Shown here in pieces: positions 1-7,403 of a stretch of DNA of 14,837 nucleotides. The DNA comes from an uncultured Clostridia bacterium (GTDB lineage: Bacteria > Bacillota > Clostridia > Peptostreptococcales > Acidaminobacteraceae): NCBI GenBank assembly GCA_937880545.1, contig CALFKA010000222.1, positions 1 to 14,837 of the forward strand, given 5' to 3'. Every line of letters starts with the position of its first letter. Within the stretch, counting starts at the first letter, position 1. Below the pieces are notes generated by a model. It saw only the letters and a program-made list of their open reading frames with translations, ran no database searches and had not been told where the DNA came from. The position numbers were made by a program, and so were the translations under genes.

Positions 1-34
1 GTGACTGGAGTTCAGACGTGTGCTCTTCCGATCT
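1..34 (+). other. Illumina TruSeq adapter (read 2 side), artefact
   Basis: The first 34 bases match the TruSeq read-2 adapter and end in the signature gctcttccgatct. Translated in the frame of the first gene they give MTGVQTCALPI, a peptide known to appear in databases when adapters are translated. This is not genomic DNA. The biological sequence starts at base 35. Confidence 0.98.
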
Positions 35-504
35 CTTCACTGGTGACCTTTCTCACACCCATTCTCACCGTGATCTTGGTGTTCCTACTGATCTTCCTTC
101 TGAAAAGAACGAAGATCGGCATGGCTATGCGCGCAGTGTCGAAAGATTATGATACCTCTAAGCTCATGGGGATAAAGATTAATAGCATCATCAGTCTGAC
201 CTTCGTCATCGGCTCAACACTTGCAGCGATCGGTTCGATTTTGTACTTTACGGACCGCATGTCGGTGACGCCTTTTAGCGGCGTGCTCCCCGGTCTCAAG
301 TGTTTTGTTGCAGCGGTACTCGGAGGCATCGGCAGTGTGCCGGGCGCAGTCATCGGAGGATTCCTTATCGGCCTCAGCGAGACATTTCTTGTGGCTCTTG
401 GATACTCCACTTTCAGTGACGCCTTCACCTTTTTGCTTCTCATTTTAATCCTGCTTCTCCGTCCTACGGGACTCATGGGAGAAGACTTGCAGGATAAGGT
501 GTAG
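35..504 (+). CDS. livH: Branched-chain amino acid ABC transporter permease LivH, 5'-truncated
   Basis: This is the C-terminal part (about 155 residues; first complete genomic codon at 37) of the LivH membrane permease, one of two permeases that form the channel of the LivKHMGF importer. It has strongly hydrophobic segments, the family loop GMAMRAVSKD followed by LMGI (the cytoplasmic segment thought to contact the ATPases), an AAVLGGIGSVPGAVIGG membrane segment, and the usual ending RPTGLMGE. Full-length LivH is about 290-300 residues, so roughly half is missing because the contig ends here. The apparent GTG start at base 1 belongs to the adapter and must not be used. The stop is followed 9 bases later by livM, whose ribosome binding site (ggaggcgg) lies just after the livH stop, so the two are co-transcribed. 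The exact substrate (Leu/Ile/Val or another amide-type solute) cannot be read from the permease. Confidence 0.93.
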
Positions 505-513
505 GAGGCGGCG

Positions 514-1770
514 ATGGATCAGATAGTAAAGAGAAATAAATATTCAAGATATTTAAGTCTTGCATTTTTACTCCTCGCATTCATTGCTTTGTTCTGGCTA
601 GAATCCAACAAAGCTCGTTATGGAATGGCTGTCTCTGTCATTCAAAAAAGCCTGATCTTCTCGGTGGTGGCGGTCTCGATGAATCTCTTGAATGGGTTCA
701 CCGGACTGTTCTCACTCGGACAGGCCGGCTTCATGGCGATCGGCGCTTACGTAACAGCGGTGCTGACGATTCCACTGGAGCGGGTGGATGGCGTGTACTA
801 TATGAAAGGACTGGCTCCCTGGGTGCGCAGTGTAAAGGAAGCTCTGAGCATTCTTCCGGAGCCGCTTCTCATTATCTTTGCTCTTCTAGTGGGAGGCTTT
901 GTGGCGGGTGTCTTTGCTTTTCTCATAGGGATTCCCGTCCTGCGACTAAAGAGTGACTACCTGGCGATCGCGACGCTGGGGTTCTCGGAAATCGTGCGAG
1001 CTATTATCTCCAGCCCGCAGCTTGACCAGGTGACCAATGGTTCCTATGGTCTGAAGAATATTCCGGGCTTTGGTGTCACAAAGGCGGGAGGAAGCCTTCC
1101 CGTCGGAACGGGCTCTCTGCTCATTCCCTTTATGTTTGCTTTTGCCTCCATTGCCTTCATTGTGCTTGTCATCAACAGCTCTTTCGGAAGAGCCTTTAAG
1201 GCGATCCGTGAGGATGAAGTGGCCGCTGAGGCGATGGGCATCAACCTTTTAAAACACAAGCAGTACGCTTTTATCATCAGTTCCGTCATCACCGCCATGG
1301 CGGGAGGAATGCTGGCCATGTACATGCGCTCGATCGACGCCAGAGCCTTTTCGGTCACCATGACCTATGACATTCTTCTCATTGTGGTAATCGGAGGACT
1401 CGGCAGTGTCACGGGCAGTGTCCTCGGCGCTTTTATTGTCACCTTTTCTAAGGACTGGTTCCTGCGCTTCTTCGATGCCCCATTGGTTATTGGAGGCTTC
1501 CAGGTGCCGCTTCTACGGATCGGCTTTCGTATGGTGGTCTTCTCGATTCTTCTGATGCTCGTTGTGCTCTTCTACAGAAAAGGGCTTATGGGCAGCAGTG
1601 AATTCAGCTGGGGAGGGCTTATCGGACGATTCCAGAGGCGAAAGGGAAGACCGGCTCCTGAGCATACGGTACGGTCGCATTATCCGGACCCGCCGCCTGT
1701 GAGACCTGCACCTCTGATTCCGGATCCTCCGGGAGAGAAGAAGGGAGAGGAGGATGGCCATGACAAGTAA
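514..1770 (+). CDS. livM: Branched-chain amino acid ABC transporter permease LivM
   Basis: This is the second permease of the Liv-type importer, 418 residues. After a short basic N-terminus it has a series of hydrophobic segments. Family motifs include the N-terminal stretch MNLLNGFTGLFSLGQAGFMA, the cytoplasmic loop SSFGRAFKAIREDEVAAEAMGI (ATPase contact region), and VVIGGLGSVTGSVLGA before the last membrane segments. The ATG at 514 follows ggaggcgg at good spacing. Most LivM proteins end shortly after the motif seen here as KGLMG. This one continues about 50 residues past it with a hydrophilic, proline- and charge-rich tail (roughly residues 370-418, including PDPPPVRPAP) that should lie in the cytoplasm. 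The 3' end overlaps livG, whose ribosome binding site is inside the tail codons. The tail could be a real extension or simply tolerated read-through sequence. Confidence 0.95.
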   Translation: MDQIVKRNKYSRYLSLAFLLLAFIALFWLESNKARYGMAVSVIQKSLIFSVVAVSMNLLNGFTGLFSLGQAGFMAIGAYVTAVLTIPLERVDGVYYMKGLAPWVRSVKEALSILPEPLLIIFALLVGGFVAGVFAFLIGIPVLRLKSDYLAIATLGFSEIVRAIISSPQLDQVTNGSYGLKNIPGFGVTKAGGSLPVGTGSLLIPFMFAFASIAFIVLVINSSFGRAFKAIREDEVAAEAMGINLLKHKQYAFIISSVITAMAGGMLAMYMRSIDARAFSVTMTYDILLIVVIGGLGSVTGSVLGAFIVTFSKDWFLRFFDAPLVIGGFQVPLLRIGFRMVVFSILLMLVVLFYRKGLMGSSEFSWGGLIGRFQRRKGRPAPEHTVRSHYPDPPPVRPAPLIPDPPGEKKGEEDGHDK

Positions 1771-2599
1771 TCCCGTCCTTCGCACGCAGGATCTAACGAT
1801 GCAGTTCGGGGGCGTCGTTGCCCTAAATAACCTGAACATGGAAATATATCCGGGAGAGATCGTCGCTCTCATCGGTCCCAATGGTGCCGGAAAAACAACC
1901 GCCTTTAATGCGATCACCGGTGTCTATGACCCCACCAATGGACGAGTGGAACTCCACGACGAGGTCATTCAGGAAGCCTTTCCCAAGGGGAAGATGAAGC
2001 GCCTCTACGCAGGAGAAAATCTCGGCAAATACAGCCGAACCCTGACGCTGACACCGGATAGGATCACAAAAAAAGGTGTCGCAAGAACATTTCAAAATAT
2101 CCGGCTGTTCAAAAACCTCACTGTCTTTGAAAATGTCCTGATCGCCCATCACACCAATATGAAAGCAGGGCTCCTACGGGCGGCGTTTCGGATGAATCGA
2201 GCAGAAGAAAAAGAGATGCGCGAGCAGTCGTGGAAGCTCCTCGAGATGGTAGGGCTTTCCGATGTGGGGTTGGAGATCGCTGACAACCTGCCCTATGGGA
2301 AGCAGCGGCATTTAGAGATCGCCAGAGCTCTGGCGACAGAGCCCCAACTTCTTTTACTTGACGAGCCTGCTGCAGGCATGAATCCGCAAGAGACGCAGGA
2401 GTTATCCGAGTTCATTCGGGAAATCAAAGAATTGTTCTCACTGACGATCCTCGTCATTGAACACCACATGAATCTCGTCATGGATATCTCGGACAGGATC
2501 TATGTCCTTGACTTTGGCAAGCTGATCGCTGTCGGTACACCGGCGGAAATTCAGGCAGACCCTGCGGTCATCGCAGCTTATCTGGGGGTGGAAGAATGA
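1760..2599 (+). CDS. livG: Branched-chain amino acid ABC transporter ATPase LivG
   Basis: One of two cytoplasmic ATPases of the Liv importer, 279 residues from the chosen start. Visible motifs are Walker A GPNGAGKTT (39-47), the LivG-type signature LPYGKQRHLEIARAL (from 177), Walker B LLLLDEP (197-203), and the switch histidine in IEHH (about 235). An ATG at 1754 is also in frame, but the Shine-Dalgarno agaggagg at about 1746-1753 would touch it. The ATG at 1760 has normal spacing and is preferred. The gene overlaps the end of livM by 11 bases and shares an ATGA-type overlap with livF. Compared with the usual LivG of about 255 residues there is an insertion of about 25 residues (roughly 71-98, AFPKGKMKRLYAGENLGKYS and neighbours), between the first strands and the Q-loop motif GVARTFQNIRLF. 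Confidence 0.95.
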   Translation: MTSNPVLRTQDLTMQFGGVVALNNLNMEIYPGEIVALIGPNGAGKTTAFNAITGVYDPTNGRVELHDEVIQEAFPKGKMKRLYAGENLGKYSRTLTLTPDRITKKGVARTFQNIRLFKNLTVFENVLIAHHTNMKAGLLRAAFRMNRAEEKEMREQSWKLLEMVGLSDVGLEIADNLPYGKQRHLEIARALATEPQLLLLDEPAAGMNPQETQELSEFIREIKELFSLTILVIEHHMNLVMDISDRIYVLDFGKLIAVGTPAEIQADPAVIAAYLGVEE

Positions 2600-3324
2600 G
2601 TTTATTGGAAGTTCGTGATCTCCGCGTCTCTTATGGAGGCATTGAAGCCCTCAAAGGCATTTCATTTGATGTAGAAGAAGGGGAAATCGTTACCCTGATC
2701 GGAGCCAATGGAGCCGGCAAGTCGACAACCCTTAAAAGTATCAGCGGTCTCGTTCCGGCTGCTTCGGGTACGATTCGTTATAACGGGGAAGAGATTCAAA
2801 ATATTGATTCCCAAAAGGTAGTGGAGAGAGGTATCTCCCTCGTCCCCGAGGGGAGAAAGGTCTTTCCCAACCTCACAGTAAAGGAAAATCTCCTGATCGG
2901 AGCCTATCTCCGAAAGAACAAAGCTGAGATCCAAAGAGATCTCGAGCAGATCTATGATCTCTTTCCAAGGCTTGAAGAACGTCACTGGCAGGCAGCCGGC
3001 ACCCTCTCCGGAGGAGAGCAGCAGATGCTTGCCGTGGGTAGAGGACTGATGGCAGACCCGCATCTTCTGATGCTCGATGAACCCTCTTTGGGGCTCGCTC
3101 CGCAGCTCGTGCGCGACATCTTCACGATCATTGAACGTATCCATGATATGGGAAAAACCGTGCTCCTCATAGAGCAAAATGCCAATGCAGCACTGAAGAT
3201 CGCCAACAAGGCCTATGTCCTCGCTACCGGGGAGATCACAAAGAGTGGAGCCGGGAGAGAACTCCTTGATGACCAGGATGTGAAGGACGCCTATCTCGGG
3301 GTACAGACTACTGTTGCTGGATAG
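2596..3324 (+). CDS. livF: Branched-chain amino acid ABC transporter ATPase LivF
   Basis: Second cytoplasmic ATPase of the Liv importer, 242 residues, the normal family length. Motifs: Walker A GANGAGKST (36-44), Q-loop region SLVPEGRKVFPNLTV, signature LSGGEQQ (137-143), Walker B LLMLDEP (157-163) and the switch segment VLLIEQNA. LivF pairs with LivG to hydrolyse ATP and drive import through LivH/LivM. The start codon overlaps the livG stop by four bases (ATGA), which implies translational coupling. This is the last gene of the operon: a compact hairpin with a T6 run begins 28 bases after the stop. Nothing unusual is seen in the protein. Confidence 0.96.
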   Translation: MSLLEVRDLRVSYGGIEALKGISFDVEEGEIVTLIGANGAGKSTTLKSISGLVPAASGTIRYNGEEIQNIDSQKVVERGISLVPEGRKVFPNLTVKENLLIGAYLRKNKAEIQRDLEQIYDLFPRLEERHWQAAGTLSGGEQQMLAVGRGLMADPHLLMLDEPSLGLAPQLVRDIFTIIERIHDMGKTVLLIEQNANAALKIANKAYVLATGEITKSGAGRELLDDQDVKDAYLGVQTTVAG

Positions 3325-3351
3325 ACTTGAATCAATAAGTATTATGCGGAG

Positions 3352-3373
3352 GCGATCGAAAGGTCGCTTTTTT
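3352..3373 (+). terminator. Rho-independent terminator of the liv operon
   Basis: gcgatc (3352-3357), loop gaaa, ggtcgc (3362-3367), then six T (3368-3373). The stem has six pairs, one of them a T.G wobble, and a GNRA-type tetraloop. It sits 28 bases after the livF stop. Confidence 0.85.
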
Positions 3374-3640
3374 CTCGTTGTTCTTTCTCCATACGAGACT
3401 CGTTTGATCGGTAAAACTTGTCATTCATTTCTTTTGACCCATGCAATTCACGACGGTATGGGAAGATTGCATAAGTGCTTTTGTTTTGAGCAGGTTTAGA
3501 CAACTGTATTTTGTGTGCTTCATCCAGAGACAGCTTTTCCACAGCCAATGTAGAAGTGGCGATGTGGCGATGGGATTGCGTAGTTCTCATGCGTGGCATT
3601 GAGCGCATCCGGTGGCTTCAGAAGCTATTTACGGCACAGT

Positions 3641-3677
3641 AAAAGACAGCAGGCCCCTCCTTATAGGAGAGACCTGC
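3641..3677 (-). terminator. Terminator of the minus-strand flavoenzyme/kinase operon
   Basis: Read on the minus strand, gcaggtctctcc - tataa - ggaggggcctgc forms a 12-pair stem (3677 to 3649) with two U.G wobbles, followed by tgtctttt. The wobbles become A.C mismatches on the plus strand, so the hairpin is strand-specific. It begins about 60 bases after the stop of the last gene of the minus operon. Confidence 0.75.
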
Positions 3678-3739
3678 CTGATCTTAGGTCTATCATGGTT
3701 TTTTGAGACAAAATACCTTCTGCTTGTATTTCGGCTGAG

Positions 3740-5482
3740 CTAAAAGGTAAGTTCATCCGTAAGACCGATCTTCTTTTCTTCCGGAAGATCCAGTCCCAGT
3801 GTTCCTCCGGGATTCATGATGTTATCCGGATCAAAGTAGTTTTTGAGTGCTTTGAGCACCCCGAACTCCTTCTCTCCGAGGAAACCTTCGAGCCATGGTG
3901 CAAACATTTTTCCGATTCCGTGGTGATGGCTCATGGAAGCACCGCTTTTCTGAATGGCGTCGAGGATGCCGGCATGATATTTACGGAAGTCTTCGGCATC
4001 AGTGAAGCGGGAGATAAAAATCCAGTAGAGATTGGCGCCCTGAGGATACACATGAGACATATGGGTCATGCAGATGGTATGGGGTCTGGACTTGCAGAAC
4101 TTTCTGACTTCTGCATGGACCTTGCTCATATTGCTCCAATTGACGCTGCATTCCATCGTATCGGTGACGATGCCGAAGTCCTGCATCGTGTCACGCATAT
4201 ATGGATCCGTAAAACGTCCCTTTTCCCAGCTGCGGGTGACATAGCCTGTGAGAGGCAGCCCACCATATTTCCGGGCGATTTTGCCGACAGACTTTGCGAG
4301 ATTGCGGGAGAACTTTTTTTCTCCATTTGTAAATCCGAGGAAGAGGCACATCTCATCTTCCTTGAAACCTTTCAGCTGAAAGAGATGACGAAGAGGAGAG
4401 TCCATCACACCGTAGAGGTGCAGCATGATTTTGGTCTCTTCCGGATCGGAGAGTCGAAAGACCGAAGGAAAGCCGGCTTCACTCTGCATGATTTCTCTGG
4501 CAGCTGCTTGCGCAATCCTCCAGTCTTTAAACATATAGGAGAAGCGGCGGATCGTCTCCGGTTGGTGGCGGAAAACTTTGAGTGTCACATGGGTTAAGAC
4601 GCCAAAACAGCCTTCGCTTCCCATCATAATCTCATTCAGGTCGCTCCCGCAGGCTTTTCTCGGGTACGTGTCTGTCTTGATATTTCCGATGGGAGTGGCA
4701 TATTCCTGGGAGATGACCAGGTCATTAATGCAGCCATAGTATGTGGAGTTCTGTCCGGCGCCACGGGTGACGACCCAGCCACCTACGGAAGAATACTCAA
4801 AGCTCTGCGGGAAATGGCCGCAGGTATAGGCTCTCTTAGCCCCAAAGAGCTTGGGGGCATTTCTGAGTGCCTCTTCGAGTGTAGGTCCGCTCATGCCTGC
4901 CTCAACTGTAATCGTCTGATCGACTTCGTTAAAGGAGATGACCTTATTAAAGCGCAGGCGCATATCGAGGGAGATCCCTCCTTTTACGCATTCTACGCCC
5001 CTTGTTACGGAAGATCCGCCTCCATAGACGTAGACCGGAATTTTTTCTTCCTGAGCGTATGCCACAATAGCCTCAATCTGCTCTTTGTTTTCCGGGTAGA
5101 GTACGGCATCCGGCACGTTTTCCACTATTTTTTCGCGCAGGCGCAGAATGTCGTACATCGTCTTCCCATAGGCTACGGAAAGACGCGCATAGTCATCTGT
5201 GCGGACATATTCTTTGCCGCAAATTGACTGGAAACGTGCGATCTGTGCAGGAGTCAGCGTGAGCGGAAGATCAAACTGAACTTCCTCTAGGCCAAGATTT
5301 TCTGAATAGTCCTGAAAGTCCTCATCCGTCATGTCAAAGAGATCTTTGAGCATGGTGTAGAGCGATTCTCGGGGTGCTTTGATTTCTTTGGGATCTCCCC
5401 ACTTGAAAATGGAACGGTAGGAAGTGCCCGAGAAGGCTTCCTGAAACCACTTCGGCTGAAAATGTTTGTACTTATGAGCCAT
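3740..5482 (-). CDS. FAD-binding oxidase, alkylglycerone-phosphate synthase (AGPS)-like
   Basis: 580-residue flavoenzyme of the vanillyl-alcohol-oxidase/PCMH fold. The ATG at 5482 is chosen because ggagg precedes it at good spacing; a longer open frame exists upstream but runs through the kinase gene. It overlaps the kinase 3' end by 11 bases. An N-terminal AGPS-type segment (KWGDPKE near 28) precedes the FAD domain: PEN 130-132, GGGSSVTRGVE from 154, TCGHFPQS from 220, SSVGGWVVTR, and MGSEGCFGVLT from 287. The C-terminal cap has FRLSD (Arg343), VYPQGANLYW (Tyr479) and SHHHGIGK (His519-521). These align by eye with residues essential in eukaryotic AGPS (Arg419, Tyr578 and the triple-His loop of the human enzyme). 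Eukaryotic AGPS swaps the acyl chain of acyl-dihydroxyacetone phosphate for a fatty alcohol to make the ether bond. Function of bacterial homologues is not established, so the name gives similarity, not proven activity. No signal peptide is seen. Confidence 0.88.
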   Translation of the reverse strand: MAHKYKHFQPKWFQEAFSGTSYRSIFKWGDPKEIKAPRESLYTMLKDLFDMTDEDFQDYSENLGLEEVQFDLPLTLTPAQIARFQSICGKEYVRTDDYARLSVAYGKTMYDILRLREKIVENVPDAVLYPENKEQIEAIVAYAQEEKIPVYVYGGGSSVTRGVECVKGGISLDMRLRFNKVISFNEVDQTITVEAGMSGPTLEEALRNAPKLFGAKRAYTCGHFPQSFEYSSVGGWVVTRGAGQNSTYYGCINDLVISQEYATPIGNIKTDTYPRKACGSDLNEIMMGSEGCFGVLTHVTLKVFRHQPETIRRFSYMFKDWRIAQAAAREIMQSEAGFPSVFRLSDPEETKIMLHLYGVMDSPLRHLFQLKGFKEDEMCLFLGFTNGEKKFSRNLAKSVGKIARKYGGLPLTGYVTRSWEKGRFTDPYMRDTMQDFGIVTDTMECSVNWSNMSKVHAEVRKFCKSRPHTICMTHMSHVYPQGANLYWIFISRFTDAEDFRKYHAGILDAIQKSGASMSHHHGIGKMFAPWLEGFLGEKEFGVLKALKNYFDPDNIMNPGGTLGLDLPEEKKIGLTDELTF

Positions 5483-7025
5483 GATTTGCCTCCAGATGTT
5501 TTGTTGCGCTGTAGAGCGGCTGCAGTTTTTTAAATACCTTGGTATAGATTTGGTGATAGAGTTTCTGATACAGCTCATGATGATGGAGCGTGGGATAAAA
5601 AACATCCCGAATATGTACCATGGAGTGGATGCCTTCTTCGAGATTGGAGAAAACACCAAGAGAGGTAAAGGCGATCAGAGAGCTGCCAATTGCCGCGGCT
5701 TCGTGCGTCTGGGTGCGGTGGACGGGAAGGCCAAACATATCTGCCGTAATCTGACAGATCTCAGAGCTTCGGGAGCCTCCTCCGGCGAGATAAATTGCTT
5801 CCGTCTTCTTTTTCATCTGCCGCTCGATGGAGTGCATCCCTTCCATCAGTGCAAAGTTGATGCCCTCGATGATGGCGCGGTAGATGTGAATTCTTGTATG
5901 GACATCGGAAAAGCCGATGACAGATCCCCTGGCGTTGAGCATGGAGACCCCGGGCGTGAAGTAGGGCTGAAAGACAAGCCCCTCGCATCCGGGAGGCACC
6001 TCCTGAAGCCTATGGTTTAAAAGATCTTCAGCAGATACTCCAAGCGACTTGGCCTGCTGGACTTCTTTAGCGGCAAACTCTTTTTTGAACCACGAGATCA
6101 GCCAGTAGCCCCGGTAGATCTCAATTTCTGGATTGTATCGTCCTTTATAGGCAGCCTGATATGGAGGGAAAAAACGCTGTGGCTCCACGTAGTGGGGGGT
6201 TGTATACTGTACGGTTGCCGTCGTTCCGAAGCTGATGGCCGCTTTTTCGGGCGTTGTGCAGGAAAGCCCCAGTGTCTCACACCCTTTGTCCGATCCGGTG
6301 GCAATGAGGGGAAGGCCCTTCCTTACTCCGGTTTCTCGAGAAGCTTGCTCCGTAATGTCTCCCAGTACCTCTCCGGGAAGGACGAGATCGCATAGCCTGC
6401 TTTCCTCCACGGGAAACAGGCAGTAGTTAAGTTCTCCCGGCTTTAGCCATCTTCCTGCCTTGTTATCATAAGGCACATGCCCGACGATGCTGGCGGTGGA
6501 GTCTGCCATGTTACCACATAGCTTATAGCTTAAGTAGGTGGAGAGCATCACGAATTTATGTGTTTTTTCCCAGATATCTGGGCGATGGTGACGCAACCAG
6601 TTACAGGAGGAAACTTTGCGGATCAGCTCCACCTGTTTTTTCATTCTCGCTGCCTGGTAGAGAAGAGAGGATTTTCGAGGGAGAGGCTCACCGAGCGCAG
6701 CCTCTCTCCGGTCAAGCCAGAGGATAACGGGGTGCAGAGGGACACCCTCTTTATCCACGCACAGAACACTGTCGCGGATGGTCGTGAGACTGACCGCCCG
6801 AACCCGCTCCCAATGTTCTCCGGAAATGGATTTAAGTTCCTGGCAAGCCTCACAAAGCTGCTCCCAGTAAAAGTCAGCATCTTGCTCCGCCCAACCCGGT
6901 TCCGGAGAGAAGTAGGGATGTTCGAATTTCTTCCGGGCCATATGGAGGATGGTTCCGTTTCGGTCCACAAGCACAGCTCTGAGACTCTGTGTACCGAGGT
7001 CAATCGTCAGCACAAGAGGATTCAT
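5472..7025 (-). CDS. FGGY-family carbohydrate/polyol kinase
   Basis: 517-residue sugar/polyol kinase of the FGGY (glycerol kinase, xylulokinase, gluconokinase) superfamily. The N-terminal nucleotide-fold motif DLGTQS is at 9-14, followed by PGWAEQDADFYW (about 43-54) and ILWLDRR (101-107). The segment ATGSDKGCETLG (about 242-253) carries the Asp expected to act as catalytic base. The C-terminal FGGY motif region LAGGGSRSSEICQITADMFGLPV is near 413-435, with EAAAIGSS after it. It is expected to phosphorylate a hydroxyl group using ATP in the cytoplasm. The motif around the catalytic Asp differs from the GDQ of classical glycerol kinase, so it should not be named GlpK. Its neighbours suggest glycerol or a glycerol derivative as substrate (inference). 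The start at 7025 has aaaggag at good spacing, with that site inside the last codons of the DUF1667 gene and only three bases between them. Confidence 0.9.
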   Translation of the reverse strand: MNPLVLTIDLGTQSLRAVLVDRNGTILHMARKKFEHPYFSPEPGWAEQDADFYWEQLCEACQELKSISGEHWERVRAVSLTTIRDSVLCVDKEGVPLHPVILWLDRREAALGEPLPRKSSLLYQAARMKKQVELIRKVSSCNWLRHHRPDIWEKTHKFVMLSTYLSYKLCGNMADSTASIVGHVPYDNKAGRWLKPGELNYCLFPVEESRLCDLVLPGEVLGDITEQASRETGVRKGLPLIATGSDKGCETLGLSCTTPEKAAISFGTTATVQYTTPHYVEPQRFFPPYQAAYKGRYNPEIEIYRGYWLISWFKKEFAAKEVQQAKSLGVSAEDLLNHRLQEVPPGCEGLVFQPYFTPGVSMLNARGSVIGFSDVHTRIHIYRAIIEGINFALMEGMHSIERQMKKKTEAIYLAGGGSRSSEICQITADMFGLPVHRTQTHEAAAIGSSLIAFTSLGVFSNLEEGIHSMVHIRDVFYPTLHHHELYQKLYHQIYTKVFKKLQPLYSATKHLEANHGS

Positions 7026-7028
7026 GTC

Positions 7029-7403
7029 CTACTCCTTTCGAGCGAGGGAGTCTGCGCAACACTCCAAAGTGGCGATGAGAGGAGAGCCTGACCCTGCCAC
7101 ATTTTCTATCAGGATGTCTCCACAGTGAACCTCCTTTTCAAGGCGGTAACGGCGGATTTCTCGAAGAATGCGGGGAATGTCTTCTTTGGCAATGTCTTTA
7201 CCGGTGCGCACAGGGAGCCAGGGTAGCTCCGGAAAACAGGTCTTGACGCTCGTTGTCAGGCAACGCATTGGATGCGTCAATTCGCTTTTTGCGAAGGCTT
7301 CTCCCTTCGGGCAGGCGTGACCCTTCACGAGAATGTCTCCATCGATTTCCTGCGCTTCAAGCCGGCAGCCCCTGGGGCAGATGATACAGGTCAACTTCTT
7401 CAT
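7029..7403 (-). CDS. DUF1667 family small cysteine protein
   Basis: 124-residue protein of the DUF1667 (COG3862) type. The N-terminus carries four cysteines, CIICPRGC at 6-13 and C31 in GHACPKGEAFAKSE, a spacing suited to an iron-sulfur or metal site. It then shows the family segment HPMRCLTTSVK and PVRTGKDIAKEDI, ending in a short domain with ENVAGSGSPLIATLECC. Members are habitually found next to GlpA-like and FAD/NAD(P) oxidoreductases, exactly the arrangement here, and are thought to be a small subunit of that electron-transfer complex; this role is not proven. The start overlaps the preceding gene by four bases (ATGA) and has ggagg upstream. No membrane segment is seen. Confidence 0.88.
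   Translation of the reverse strand: MKKLTCIICPRGCRLEAQEIDGDILVKGHACPKGEAFAKSELTHPMRCLTTSVKTCFPELPWLPVRTGKDIAKEDIPRILREIRRYRLEKEVHCGDILIENVAGSGSPLIATLECCADSLARKE

Larger units (their letters stand above)
3325..3739. other. Convergent intergenic region with no convincing gene
   Basis: This 415-base gap lies between the converging liv operon and the minus-strand operon. It holds the liv terminator at its left end and the minus-strand terminator near 3641-3677. The middle (about 3374-3640) contains short open frames on both strands (61 codons plus, 88 codons minus). I cannot link either to a family, and neither has a clear ribosome binding site. A tandem 8-base repeat, gtggcgat twice at 3556-3571, is the only other structure noted. 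It is most likely non-coding or decayed sequence. Confidence 0.6.

Noticed and set aside
3314..3499. 61-codon plus-strand frame starting inside the end of livF
   Set aside because: It crosses the liv terminator, has no family resemblance, and starts within livF without a ribosome site.
3342..3608. 88-codon minus-strand frame in the convergent intergenic region
   Set aside because: No recognisable family, no convincing ribosome site, and its 3' end runs through the liv terminator hairpin.
3671..3704. gacct...aggtc with a later T-run as a plus-strand terminator
   Set aside because: The stem has only five pairs with a ten-base loop, and the T-run starts eight bases after it; the liv operon already has a better terminator at 3352.
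3920..4597. 225-codon plus-strand frame
   Set aside because: It is fully antisense to the well-supported AGPS-like gene and has no protein-family features; a shadow frame.
5483..5659. Longer N-terminus for the AGPS-like protein
   Set aside because: The added residues lie inside the kinase gene in another frame. A good ribosome site precedes the ATG at 5482, and the residues after it resemble AGPS.
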